64,000 nt of DNA, from assembly GCA_009667805.1 (NCBI GenBank), contig CM019065.1, positions 18,302,952 to 18,366,951 on the forward strand, read 5' to 3'. Shown in pieces: positions 23,051 to 34,228 of the stretch; positions within the stretch are counted from its first letter, which is position 1, and each line of letters begins with the position of its first letter. The notes below the pieces were generated by a model. The model did no database searches. It was given only the letters and a program-made list of their open reading frames with translations, and was not told the origin of the DNA. Made by a program: the position numbers and the translations under genes. Source of the stretch: Leptobrachium leishanense (lineage: Eukaryota; Chordata; Amphibia; Anura; Megophryidae).

Positions 23051-24309
23051 AATAACACAGGGTGACAGGAATGAGATCTCTGTTTACCCCAGTGGACACA
23101 GTACTCTTATATTGAAAAGGTATTCAAATAGGGGTTTTATATGCTAATTGTTTGTTTTTATCTGTATAAAAAGGCAAAATCGCCTAAACATGTTTTGGTG
23201 GTGAATGGGTTAAAGAGTATATATTAACAACAATTTGATGACATTAAAAATATACAATATATCAGTAAAACATGTTATGTAGGATACTGCATGAATATAT
23301 CTGTTATCCTATACAGAGAAAAAAATTCTGAAAGCGAAAAGAAAGAATTTTTTTAAAAATATAATTTTATTAAATTACATCTATTTATCACTTTATGGAT
23401 TTTCCATGTAAAAAAAGAACATATTAAAAGCAAAATAAGTACCAATTCTGCTGCCGGCACTTCGAGAATGGCTTCAGCATATGTCACTTATGATTTTTTT
23501 TTATTTTTTTCCTACGATTGGAAACGTCGCCTGCAATCCTCAAGGGAGCTGCAAGAAAACGGGATATATCTGCTTTAGTAAATATGGAGGATAAAGGCAA
23601 CGCCTTTCAAACAACTGCATAGAAAATTCCAGACAATAAAAAAAAAAAAACACACATAAAAAATAAAAAAAAGTGATTAAGGCGCACATTGGGTAAGACT
23701 GATTGAGTGACGGATAAATACGTGAATAGCCGAGCAGAGAAAAATAGATGCGATTTCCCACCCGGCCAGATGAAGGAGCGGGATTTGCTGCGGTTGGAGA
23801 CGTCTTCCATGGGATTTGCAGATGGAGTTAAATCATAATGTGAGGCTGATGTCAGACTGAGCATGACTGCTGCGTATTTCCAGATACCGGCCCTCGCCTC
23901 ACATCACACACACACATATATATATATATATATTTATTTTCTTTCTTTCGGAATAATTGAAAAGGTGGGGCAAGCAGCCATCTTGACTTTACATTATTAT
24001 CTTTTCTTTTTATGGCTGATTGAGATGAAAATATGCAATAAAATAAATGAAAAAAAAACAACACAACACGCCGCGTCTATCGGATTTATTGAATGTTATA
24101 GATTCCCGTCAGCGATTAATTATGGCGATGGTAATAAAAAGGGAGCGCCTCAGGGCAGGGCCAGGCAGATTACAGCAAAACCTGCTATTTAATCACTTTA
24201 TATCAATACGCTACCGTCTGCAAATGAGGATTCATCATGACAGCGAGCCATTTCTAACCTTTACAAACGAATCGCCCGGTGCTTTATTGCTTTGCAGCTC
24301 TGTTATTCA
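23051..24309. other. No gene seen
   Basis: This AT-rich sequence has an (AC)n(AT)n microsatellite at about 23900-23935. No domain was recognised on either strand. Confidence 0.45.
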
Positions 24310-26768
24310 TCATGGGGGAGCCCCTAAAATGACACCCACACACCCTGATTATATGGAGGAGCCCCTAAAAACTGACACCCACACACCCTGAATATATGGA
24401 GGAAACCCTAAAAATACACCCGCACACCCTGAATATATGGAGGACCCTAAAATGACACCCACACACCCTGAATATATGGCAGCCCCTAAAATGACACCCA
24501 CACACCCTGAATATATGGAGAGCCCCTAAAAAGACACCCGCACACCCTGAATATATGGAGGAAACCCAAATACACCGCACACCCTGAATATATGGAGGAA
24601 CCCCTAAAAAGACACCCGCACACCCTGAATATATGGAGGAGCCCCTAAAAAGACACCCGCACACCCTGAATATATGGAGGAGCCCCTAAAAAGACACCCA
24701 CACACCCTGAATATATGGAGGAACCCCTAAAAAGACACCCGCACACCCTGATATATGGAGGAGCCCCTAAAAAGACACCTGCACACCCTGAATATATGGA
24801 GGAGCCCCTAAAAAGACACCCGCACACCCTGAATATATGGAGGAACCCCTAAAAAGACACCCGCACACCCTGAATATATGGAGGAAACCCTAAAAATACA
24901 CCCGCACACCCTGAATATTGGAGGAACCCCTAAAAAGACACACCGCACACCCTGAATATATGGAGGAGCCCCTAAAAAGACACCCGCACACCCTGAATAT
25001 ATGGAGGAGCCCCTAAAAAAGACACCCACACACCCTGAATATATGGAAACCCCTAAAAAACACCCACACCATGAATATAGGGAGGAACCCCTAAAATGAC
25101 ACGCACCACCCGGAATATATAGAGGAGCCCCTAAAATGACACCCGCACACCCTGAATATATGGAGGAGCCCCTAAAATGACACACCGCACACCCTGAATA
25201 TGAGGAGCCCCTAAAATGACACCCGCACACCCTGAATATATGGAAGCCCCTAAAAACACACCCTGAATATATGGAGGAGCCCCTAAAAAACACACCCACA
25301 CACCCTGAATATATGGAGGAGCCCCTAAAAACACACCGCACACCCTGAATATATGAGGAGCCCCTAAAAAAGACACCCGCGCACACCCTGAATATATGGA
25401 GGAACCCCTAAAATGACACCGCACACCCTGAATATATGGAGGAGCCCCTAAAAAGACACCCGCACACCCTGAATATATGGAGAGAACCCCTAAAATGACA
25501 CCCGCACACCCTGAATATATGGAGGAGCCCCTAAAAACACACCGCACACCCTGAATATATGGAGGAGCCCCTAAAAAGACACCCGCACACCCTGAATATA
25601 TGGAGGAACCCCTTAAACACACCCACACACCCTGAATATATGGAGGAGCCCCTAAAAACACACCCGCACACCCTGATATATGGGAGGAGCCCCTAAAAAG
25701 ACACCCGCACACCCTGAATATATGGAGGAACCCCTAAAATGACACCCGCACACCCTGAATATATGGAGGAGCCCCTAAAAAGACACCCGCACACCCTGAA
25801 TATATGGAGGAACCCCTAAAATGACACCCGCACACCCTGAATATATGGAGGAGCCCCTAAAATGACACCCACACACCCGGAATATATAGAGGAGCCCCTA
25901 AAATGACACCCGCACACCCTGAATATATGGAGGAGCCCCTAAAATGACACCCGCACACCCTGAATATATGGAGGAGCCCCTAAAATGACACCCGCACACC
26001 CTGAATATATGGAGGAGCCCCTAAAAAGACACCGCACACCCCTGAATATATGGAGGAACCCCTAAAATGACACCCGCACACCCTAATATATGGAGGAGCC
26101 CCTTAAAATGACACCCGCACACCCTGAATATATAGAGGAGCCCCTTAAAATGACACCCGCACACCCTGAATATATGGAGGAGCCCCTAAAATGACACCCG
26201 CACACCCTGAATATATGGAGGAGCCCCTTAAAAAGACACCCGCACACACCCTGAATATATGGAGGAGCCCCTAAAAACACACCCGCACACCCTGAATATA
26301 TGGAGGAGCCCCTAAAAAGACACCCGCACACCCTGAATATATGGAGGAGCCCCTAAAAAGACACCTGCACACCCTGAATATATGGAGGAACCCCTAAAAA
26401 GACACCCGCACACCCTGAATATATGGAGGAGCCCCTAAAAAGACACCTGCACACCCTGAATATATGGAGGAGCCCCTAAAAAGACACCCACCACACCCTG
26501 AATATATGGAGGAACCCCTAAAAAACACACCCGCACACCCTGAATATATGGAGGAACCCCTAAAATGACACCCGCACACCCTGAATATATGGAGGAGTCC
26601 CTAAAAAGACACCCGCACACCCTGAATATATGGAGGAGCCCCTAAAAAGACACCCACACACCCTGAATATATGGAGGAACCCCTAAAAAGACACCCGCAC
26701 ACCCTGAATATATGGAGGAGCCCCTAAAAAGACACCTACACACCCTGAATACATTGAGGAGCCCCCAA
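24310..26768. repeat. 41-bp satellite array (ACACCCTGAATATATGGAGG)
   Basis: About 60 copies of a 41-bp unit ACCCGCACACCCTGAATATA-TGGAGGAGCCCCTAAAAAGA-C are present. Many units carry 1-3 bp indels, more than in the other arrays of the window. Minus-strand open frames through it encode (IYSGCAGVFLGAPP)n and reflect only the repeat. Confidence 0.95.
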
Positions 26769-26904
26769 CAATATGGATAAATGGGTTTAGGTCCCTGGAC
26801 ACGTACAGAAAGCAACATGCTATGTACTCACGTGCCTATTAAGTAATAATTTGCATGGTATAAATGCTATGGCAATCATTTAAAGGGAATATCCTTGTTT
26901 TTTT

Positions 26905-27075
26905 TTTTTGAGAAAGTATTTTACATTGAGATTTCTCTCGTTTTCAAGTATGTCCTGGGTGGTGTCTTGCCCAAGGACACTTACTGGAGAGGTGCTCTTG
27001 CTGGGATTGAACCCATGTCTCCACACGCTCTCTCCACGCAGAGCAGTGATGATACCTCGTGCCGGATCTGCCCAA
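26905..27075 (-). mobile_element. SINE fragment, minus strand
   Basis: It contains ACATTGAGATTTCTCTCGTT, then TATGTCCTGGGTGGTGTCTT, GCCCAAGGACACTTACTGGA and GGGATTGAACCCATGTCTCC. The last is the reverse of a degenerate B box (GGTTCAATCCC). The same module occurs at 49790-49980. Its tail portion alone occurs at 40855, 51890 and 54058. Confidence 0.75.
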
Positions 27076-27233
27076 ATTGGTCCCAGAACAGTCTAAAACC
27101 AAGACAAATGATTCCCTGGTTATAAGGATACACAATACTGAAAAATCATGTACTGTAAACATGTTGTATATTCCTTTAATTTTGATTTCACTTGCTGCTT
27201 TTTTTAGATATTTTGATGCTAATAATTGTGGCC

Positions 27234-27390
27234 GACAAGGGGGCACATAACGATAAAAATATAATGCGACCAAATAAAAAGGGGGTGCATAATGATGAGA
27301 ATATATAACAGCCATATAAAAAGGGGGCGCATAATGATGAGACTATAAAACAGCCATATATAAAGGGGGTACATCAACATGTGAATATAT
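27234..27390. repeat. ~50-bp tandem repeat, about three copies
   Basis: Units contain AAAAAGGGGGYGCATAATGATGAGAATATATAACAGCCATAT, with diverged outer copies (GGGGGCACATAACGATAAAA at the left, GGGGGTACATCAACATGTG at the right). Confidence 0.8.
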
Positions 27391-27674
27391 ATATAGTCAG
27401 ATTAAGACTAATGAGGGGAGAGGGGTGTATCTGTTAGACATTGGTGTGCTGATACAAAGGGCTTGATTCCGCCGGCAGTGGCGTAGCGTGGGTTGTCAGC
27501 GCTCTGGGCCAGCCAAGAATTGTGCGCCCCCCCAACCTGTGGACACGTTAGCATGCCCCTATTCCCTTCCACCATTAGGGCATTGAACCCCTTAACTGTG
27601 ATACGCTCATACACTCTGCACATTACATTGTATCACAGTGCTCCACAGCAATAAAACCCACAGTAATGTGCAGC

Positions 27675-28336
27675 TCACACATGGATATATATATTGCCCC
27701 CAGCAGCTCAAACATGAATATATTTGCCCCAATGCCCCCAGTACCTCGAACATGAATATATTTGCCCCCAGTAGCTCAAACATGAATATATTTGCCCCAG
27801 TAGCTAAAACATGAATATATTTGCCCCGGCATCTCACACATGACTATATTTGCCCCCAGTAGCTCACACATGAATATATTTGCCCCCAGTACCTCAAACA
27901 TGAATATATTTGCCCCAGTACCTCAAACATGAATATATTTGCCCCAGTACCTCAAACATGAATATATTTGCCCCCAGTAGCTCACACATGAATATATTTG
28001 CCCCCAGTAGCTCACACATGAATATCTTTGCCCCCAGTAGCTCAAACACGAATATATTTGCCCCCAGTACCTCAAACACGAATATATTTGCCCCCAGTAC
28101 CTCAAACATGAATATATTTGCCCCCAGTAGCTCACACATGAATATATTTGTCCCCAGTAGCTCACACATGAATATATTTGCCCCCAGTACCTCAACCATG
28201 AATATATTTGCCCCCAGTAGCTCACACATGAATATATTTGCCCACAGTAGCTCACACATGAATATATTTGCCCCCAGTAGCTCACACATGAATATATTTG
28301 CCCCCAGTAGCTCACACATGAATATATTTGCCCCTT
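27675..28336. repeat. 30-bp minisatellite (ACATGAATATATTTGCCCCC)
   Basis: About 22 copies of AGCTCACACATGAATATATT-TGCCCCCAGT occur, with variants CTCAAACATG and CTCAAACACG. The unit length is a multiple of three, so both strands stay open over long distances (SHMNIFAPSS on plus, CELLGANIFM on minus). This is repeat-driven and not evidence of a gene. Confidence 0.95.
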
Positions 28337-28407
28337 CCCCCCCCCCCCGCTCACCGGCTCTGAGGGCCCGCTGGTCGGTCGGGGGGGGGGGCGGTTTGGG
28401 GCATCAT

Positions 28408-28650
28408 ATTGGGGCCCCCGCTGGTTTCCCTGTGATGGACATCGTGCTCTTGGCCAGCCAGCGGCGCACTCTGTAAATGCCGTGGTGGCGCCTGAAGCCC
28501 AGTCTAAGCACGTTGCACTGGTGCCGCCCCTCACGTGACACGTCACGTGAGGGGGCGGTGCAGGCGCCACCGCGGCATTTCCAGAGTGCGCCGCTGGCTG
28601 CCTGTGTGCACTGACCATCACAGGGCAGGGAAACCAGCGGCGGGGGCCCA
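28408..28650. repeat. Long GC-rich inverted repeat
   Basis: The left arm from GGGCCCCCGCTGGTTTCCCT through GCGGCGCACTCTGTAAATGC pairs with the right arm GGCATTTCCAGAGTGCGCCG through GGGAAACCAGCGGCGGGGGC. The centre is near CCCTCACGTGACACGTCACG (about 28530-28550). The arms are about 110 bp with several mismatches. Confidence 0.85.
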
Positions 28651-28712
28651 CTATGGCGCCCCTGGCGCCCCCAAAAAAACTGTGCCCGGGGCCACCGCCC
28701 CCCCACCGGAGT

Positions 28713-29954
28713 TAACAGTAACGATAGTCTCCCTTCTCCAAGATACGTCGTAATGCCTTGTCCTGCAGGTTACTGTCCATTCACACCTGATACAGTGTGA
28801 CTGCTTTGTATAGGAAGGGCACATGTAGAGGAGGCTGGTGAATAAGGAGATGTGTCCGGTAGCTCGTCATTCATACCTGCAGCCAAGAAGAAAAAAAAGA
28901 AGAGGTTTACTGACTCGGAAGAGCTGGTTCTGACTCATTTTCCAACCACAAAATCACTTATAATCTCCCCAAAAGACAGGTAATACTTACCTCTGGACCC
29001 TCAGTGACCGGGAGGGCGCTATAAACAGGAGGACACAGTGAGCAAAGAGCTCCCCGTGTCCTTCTGCTGCAGTGTCCGATCATGTGCGACTTTTGAAGGA
29101 GTCTTACGGAAAGCATAGCAGGAGCGGCGCAGCTGCAAAGACGCGACGGCCACGCACTTTAGTGATGGCTCTGCGGCTGCACTGTAATACGCTCCGGGCC
29201 TGTAATACTGAAAATGATATCCGGCAGCCGCTGAACAACAACTCCTGTTTTGCTTTGCCAGCTTAAAGGATGCCAGGGCATCATGGGAGATCTTTCACTG
29301 CTGGCAATCAGGGGGAAGAAGATGTGCCAGAGGGGCCTTGCTTTCAGGGGGTGAGACGGGTGGTCCGGCCCTCAGTCTTAAGGAACCACATCATTTATCA
29401 ATCGGACGGGGGTGACAAGGTGTTGGTTCACAGCAGCAGAGCTAATTAATAAGCGTAGCGGAGGTGGAGGCAGTGCGTGAACTCCTCTGCTAATTAGCGC
29501 ATTGGTAATAATTTCCGTTTGGCAAACCAGCAGCCCCAGGTGTAATGTAAATCTGTATAAGAGGGGGCAGTCAGGCACGTGTACCTGCGGCGCGGCGAGG
29601 GAGTGATACAGGGAGCCGCGCTGGCGACAGGCCGCAAGCCTCGTGTTCCTGTGCAGCTACCAGAAGATGTGAGACATGACCTGGCACGAGCCGTCGCTCA
29701 GAGCTAATGAGGGATGCCAAGCGCTCTGTCACTGATCGGGTATGATGACGGTCCCCGCTGCTGGGATTCAATGACCCGCTGCGTGCACAATTCCGGCACT
29801 GTCATTCGGAGCTGGCGAGCAGCAGGGGCCTGCGAGGTGTAAGGGAAATCCTTTCCCGCAGACACGACTTACGTGACTCCGGCTGGTGCCTGGGGAGCGT
29901 TAAAATGCGCCGCACGAGTCAGATTTACAGTGTCAGCCTTCCAGGCCCATCATA
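28713..29954. other. No gene seen
   Basis: GC content is close to 50 percent, higher than the window average. I see no domain, splice-consistent exon or RNA that I can support. A small CpG-containing stretch at 29580-29800 has open frames without recognisable homology. Confidence 0.4.
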
Positions 29955-30145
29955 TACTATTATTATCATTATATAGCGCCAACGTTTGCTGCGGCGTGTT
30001 ACAATACAGCGTGGGGTAGTAAAACTGAAAAAACACACTTTAGAAGACAGAAACAAGAGGTGTGGAGGGCGTCGCTCCCAGGAGCTGACAATCCAGAGGA
30101 GGTGGATGATAGGTCACTGGTGTCTTAAGAGTTAATACGTATAAA
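29955..30145 (-). mobile_element. L2-type LINE 3' fragment, minus strand
   Basis: The sequence opens with TATTATTATCATTATATAGC then GCCAACGTTTGCTGCGGCGTGTTACAATA. This is the complement of an L2-like tail (NNCGCTATATAA plus (AAT)n), followed by GGAGCTGACAATCCAGAGGA typical of the same 3' region in minus orientation. Confidence 0.6.
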
Positions 30146-30637
30146 TGTGTGCAAGAGACGGAAAGGCCCTTTGATAGAAGAGAATGGAGGAAAATCCAGG
30201 CCTGGGCCAAAAGCCACAGATACCACATGTTTCCGGAGCGGCCGTCTGACGGGCCAGAGCATGAAAGATCTTGGCCGGAGCATTGGGATTTACGAGGCGG
30301 CGAGAGCGGAGGCAGAGTCACGCTCCGGGGGTTAATTAGCTCATGATGGAGCGCTCCACCAAACCCCACAGAGAACTCCAAGAGGACATCTGTCAGGACC
30401 CAGCAGCTCGCAGCAGCTCGCAGCATCCCGCTACACCTGCGACAGCCTGACCTCCCGACGGCGAGCGACTCCGCCAGCCGCGGGGACACCGGGTCATTCC
30501 CGGCTGTCTGACGGCACAGGGCGAATCTGGATTTACAGGTCACGAGACGAGTCCCCACTTCTAGCTTAGTAACTCCGGGTATTTCTCTTAAGCAGCATTT
30601 TAAATATAAAGTACTAGGTATAAAGCCTGCCCTAAGG
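30146..30637. other. No gene seen
   Basis: This mixed GC-rich sequence has a short AGCAGCTCGC duplication at 30402-30422. No recognisable coding content was found. Confidence 0.4.
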
Positions 30638-30840
30638 GCAGTCATATATATATATATATGTTACAGGAGATATATATATACACACACACACATACATACA
30701 CACCCTGTAACCCCATGTGGGATATATATGTATATATATATATCCTGTAACCCCATGTGGGTGTATATATACACACACCCTGTAACTATATATATATATA
30801 TATACACACATCCTGTAACAACCATATATGTGTATATAGG
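30638..30840. repeat. Compound TA/CA-rich tandem repeat
   Basis: About four units of 45-60 bp each combine CCTGTAACCCCATGTGGG-like text with (TA)n and (CA)n runs. The last units are diverged (CCTGTAACTATATA, CCTGTAACAACC). Confidence 0.85.
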
Positions 30841-31635
30841 CAACTCGGCCGGCCTCCATGCTCAGGTGAGCCCCCGGCTCGGCTGGGCCTCTAGGCCCAG
30901 GCCAAGCCGGGGGCTCGTCTGAGCCTGGATGCCGACCAAGCAAGTAGCTCAGCCGGCATCCAAGCTTAGGCGAGCCCCCGGCTCGGCTTGGGCCTAGAGG
31001 CCCAGCCGAGCCGGGGACTCGCCTGAGCCTGGAGGACGCCCGAGCAGGCAACTCGGCCGGCCTCCATGCTCAGGCGAGTCCCCGGCTCGGCTGGGCCTCT
31101 AGGCCCAAGCCAAGCCGGGGGCTCGCCTAAGCTTGGATACTGGCCGAGCAAGCAGGGTGGGTGTGGAGAGCACATACTCACCTACATCAGCCTCGAGTCC
31201 TCCACCGGTTCCACACATACTCACCTACATCGGCCCTTAGCTTCTCCAGCGATGGCAGTCCCGCTTCCAGTGTCCTCTCTCCGTTGGTCGCCGGTATGAC
31301 GTCACAAAAGCCTTTGACCCAGGGTCAAAGGCTTTCGTGACGTCATACCGGCGACCAACGGAGAGAGGACACGAAGCGGGACTGCCATCGCTGGAGGAGC
31401 TAAGGGCCGATGTAGGGGAGTATGTGTAGGAAACATCCTCCTACATCGGCCCTGAGCTCCAGCGGTGACCGTCCTCCGGCTGCCCAGGCTGCTCGGCCGG
31501 CCTCCAGGCTTAGGCGAGTCCCCGGCTCGGCTGGGCCTGTAGGCCCAAGCCAAGCCGGGGGCTCGCCTGAGACTGGATGCCGGCCGAGCAGCCTGCCACA
31601 GCCGGAGGACGGTCACCGCTGGAGGATTCGGGACT
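30838..31635. mobile_element. Cluster of GC-rich foldback repeats
   Basis: Four related hairpins built on CGAGCCCCCGGCTCGGCTGG and its complement lie at about 30845-30935, 30950-31040, 31050-31150 and 31500-31590. Two further long palindromes are present. One is 31212-31430, with ~109-bp arms centred on GACCCAGGGTC at 31321. The other is 31457-31624, whose ~25-bp outer arms (CTCCAGCGGTGACCGTCCTC) enclose the fourth hairpin. The cluster is probably one or more foldback-type DNA elements; the superfamily is unknown. Confidence 0.75.
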
Positions 31636-31637
31636 TG

Positions 31638-31735
31638 CGCCGTTTAAACAAACGTAGCTGCGCGTCACTCGTGCCGATTTTTTTTTTTTTTTTGCAGGTG
31701 GTCGACACGCGCAGCTACCTGTTTGTTTTAACGGC
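31638..31735. repeat. Inverted repeat around a poly(T) spacer
   Basis: The arm CGCCGTTTAAACAAACGTAG-CTGCGCGT (31638-31666) pairs with ACGCGCAGCTACCTGTTTGT-TTTAACGGC (about 31707-31735). The spacer contains T(16). A second small inverted repeat follows: CAGTTTCAAATGTCCG near 31749 with CGGACTTTGAAACTG near 31795. Confidence 0.8.
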
Positions 31736-31853
31736 CAGCTCGCAACCCAGTTTCAAATGTCCGACACACATGCGCACTCAGCGCTTGACGGCGACGGACT
31801 TTGAAACTGTTTTATTATATAGATATAATCATCCTGGACTTCACCTCTATAGA

Positions 31854-32165
31854 AGAGACGAGGAAACTCCACATCATACTGGGAGAAGAGACGAGGAAAC
31901 TCCACATCATACTGGGAGAAGAGACGAGGAAACTCCACATCATACTGGGAGAAGAGACGAGGAAACTCCACATCATACTGGGAGAAGAGACGAGGAAACT
32001 CCACATCATACTGGGAGAAGAGACGAGGAAACTCCACATCATACTGGGAGAAGAGACGAGGAAACTCCACATCATACTGGGAGAAGAGACGAGGAAACTC
32101 CACATCATACTGGGAGAAGAGACGAGGAAACTCCACATCATACTGGGAGAAGAGACGAGGAAAAT
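31854..32165. repeat. 33-bp array, nearly identical copies
   Basis: Nine to ten copies of GAAGAGACGAGGAAACTCCA-CATCATACTGGGA are essentially identical, which implies recent expansion or active homogenisation. Since 33 is a multiple of three, all frames without a stop in the unit stay open. A 286-codon plus-strand frame (31422-32282) runs through it (H-T-G-R-R-D-E-E-T-P-H repeated). That frame also crosses foldback DNA and is not convincing as a gene. Confidence 0.95.
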
Positions 32166-32289
32166 ATCCGCCCAATACGTCACAGAATGTCACAGACTGA
32201 GAGGAACATGAGAGATCCTGGACTCATAAATCCCCAAAACGGACTCGCCCCCATCCCCCTTCACATTATCCCTTACCCCTGATAATGTC

Positions 32290-32420
32290 CATGGACTTGC
32301 CCATTCTCCCCCCATTTATGTCCCACTACCCCCCCCCCACCCCATATAACATCCCCATATGCTTTGGCAATGCTAAAATGTATTTGGTCCTGTCAATAAA
32401 GCTTATTTGAATTGAATTGA
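32290..32420 (+). mobile_element. LINE 3' terminus with TTGAA-type tail
   Basis: The text GCTTTGGCAATGCTAAAATG, then CCTGTCAATAAAGCTTATTT and a short (GAATT)n tail ending at about 32420 resembles the polyadenylation end of a non-LTR retroelement. It has an AATAAA signal at about 32394-32399. The coding part is absent. Confidence 0.45.
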
Positions 32421-32644
32421 TAATTACAGAGAGTGAGTCGCTGCCATGAAACCCAGTATCCAGCTATATATATACATATAGCGGCTCATCTGGCATCGTG
32501 ACTTAATCCAAAGAAATTCCTTTACATGACTGACTTACATGACTGACGCCCTATCAAGATTTATACATATAAACACATACATATATATTTCTCTCACTCT
32601 ATATATATATATACATACCTATTACTCTCACTATATATACATAT
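32421..32644. other. TA-rich simple repeats
   Basis: (TA)n with CA and TC interruptions (32463-32640). No gene seen. Confidence 0.6.
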
Positions 32645-33000
32645 ATAAACAATAAAGGTTTTAGTTGCAGAGTACATTTACACACCTCAGCAATTCAGAG
32701 AACCGCTTACAGAGCTCATGTGCTACATTCCCCATATGCAGCAAAGAACTCTGGGTAGGACATGCAAATGAGATCTCCAATTTCTAACTTTGTTGCATCC
32801 CAGGTCTGTAATAACACAGAGCCCTCCTTGGCAGTGCCATACTAGATGGCTTTTTTTTTTCTTTTAGCAAAGGTCAGGTTATGCCACCGGTCACGGCCAC
32901 TCCTATATAGCTGTTTGGGCTTATTATGCCCTCATCAGCAGGAGATAGACTGTAACTGGCTGCTATGTGATGCTTTACCCCTAGGGCAAATCAATACGCA
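32645..33000 (-). mobile_element. Penelope-like element fragment
   Basis: Shared text with 33045-33160 and 50225-50755 includes CAGCAATTCAGAGAACCGCT, TGTGCTACATTCCCCATATG and GGTCACGGCCACTCCTATAT. On the minus strand it carries a hammerhead-like core (32900-32944). Hammerhead motifs at the ends of Penelope-like retroelements are established, and that is the basis for the call. No reverse transcriptase remains. Confidence 0.55.
32900..32944 (-). ncRNA. hammerhead-like motif, one core base missing
   Basis: On the minus strand the order is CTCCTG (stem I), CTGATGA, a perfect 4-bp stem II (GGGC-ATAATAA-GCCC), then AAACAGCTATA. The G of the conserved GAAA box is missing compared with the copy at 50477-50522, so cleavage is unlikely. 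Confidence 0.5.
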
Positions 33001-33044
33001 TTTAAGTTATGGTGGAGGGTAAAAAAGTGAGATTAAAAGCCTCC

Positions 33045-33160
33045 ACACAGCAAATAATAGAGTTTATACTTGCAGAGGAAAATTACACCTCCCAGCAATT
33101 CAGAGAACCGCTTACAGAACTCATGTGCTACATTCCCCATATGCAGCAAAGAACTCTACA
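33045..33160 (-). mobile_element. Second Penelope-like fragment
   Basis: It repeats the first ~100 bp of the 32645 fragment (CAGCAATTCAGAGAACCGCT, then ATTCCCCATATGCAGCAAAG). It stops before the ribozyme region. Confidence 0.6.
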
Positions 33161-33206
33161 CATACATATATATTACTGTCACTATATATACATAAACATT
33201 ATTAAA

Positions 33207-34052
33207 CAGGGTTATTCAGAGAGATTCTAAAAGTTCGTTCAGTGACCTTTCGTTCTCTGCACTTCGGGGCGATTCCTAGCTCGCCGACCCTGTGGTGTAT
33301 TCAGCAAGCACCACAGGGCCACCCTACTGCAGGGAATACTCGCCGCAAACACACGGAACACTCACCGAACACTCACCGAAAACCCGCTGCAAAAACCAAA
33401 CACACCGGAAAAACCCGTCAATCACACCGCAGAACAGCTGCCGGAAAAAGCCGACATGCAGACGAACATGGTAAAGAAAAACAAAACAAAAAACAGTACA
33501 CTTGAAAGTTTGAAAAGTGAAACACTGCAAAAAAACTCCTGAACGAAAATGTCTGGAATTTAAATATAACGATCCAATGAATGATAATAAAAAGGGCTGT
33601 TACAGAAAAAACGATTATATAAAAAAAAACACGAAAATATATTTTGCCGAAAAAAAACAAAAGATGCCTAAAAGATCCTAAAAAATCTATAAAGAGACAT
33701 TTTGCTGCAGAATATTATAATAAACGGTTTATTAAATATTGAATTAAAACGGGAATATTTTTAACATTGAAGCCTATGGGATTCTCCTGAATAAACCTGC
33801 CGAATGAAACCACCAAACAGCAGGACATTTCACTGACATTTCTCTGCTGTTCGGTGTCTCTGAATGGATGAAGCATTGCTTCTCTATGATTTTACTGCCC
33901 TCGAACAGGCACCGTATGTGCAGCCAATTCGCCAGCATTTGATGAACTGACTGCTCTCTGAATAGCCGAATGGCCCCGAAATGTCCCCATTCGCTGAATT
34001 TCAGTGTCCGGTTACATTTCGGGCACATTTCGGACCTCTCTAAATAACCCCC
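33207..34052. mobile_element. CAGGGTTATT-family transposon, copy 5
   Basis: It begins CAGGGTTATTCAGAGAG (33207) and ends CTCTCTAAATAACCCCC (about 34052), with the last two bases of the inverted end mutated. Internal landmarks of the family are in the opposite orientation to copy 1 (GACCCTGTGGTGTATTCAGC near 33288, AGCCTATGGGATTCTCCTGA near 33771). No target duplication is recognisable in the TA-rich flanks and there is no transposase. Confidence 0.82.
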
Positions 34053-34228
34053 TATATATACATAAACACATACATATTACTGTCACTATATATACATAAA
34101 CATTATACATAAACACATATATACATATTACTTTCACTATATATATATAAACACATACATATATATATATATATATTAGTCTCTCTATATACATATTTAA
34201 AGGTTATTAAACCCTCTATACACATATA
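34053..34228. repeat. TA/CA-rich simple repeat
   Basis: (TATACATAAACA)-like simple repeats fill the gap between two CAGGGTTATT elements. Confidence 0.75.

Larger units (their letters stand above)
27476..28712. mobile_element. Possible palindromic DNA element containing a minisatellite
   Basis: The left edge reads GGCAGTGGCGTAGCGTGGGT, a type of terminus seen in vertebrate DNA transposons. The right part (28408-28650) is a long inverted repeat, and the right edge is C-rich (GGGGCCACCGCCCCCCC). I cannot match the two edges as inverted termini, so the boundaries are tentative. Confidence 0.35.

Noticed and set aside
24365..26620. Long minus-strand frames with IYSGCAGVFLG repeats
   Set aside because: These are repeat-driven frames in a 41-bp array with many frame-changing indels.
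27923..28651. 242-codon minus-strand and 188-codon plus-strand frames
   Set aside because: Both strands are open because the 30-bp unit is divisible by three. The extension into the GC-rich palindrome is not protein-like.
30040..30645. 201-codon minus-strand frame
   Set aside because: No recognisable domain, no splice or promoter support, and its start overlaps an L2-type retroelement tail.
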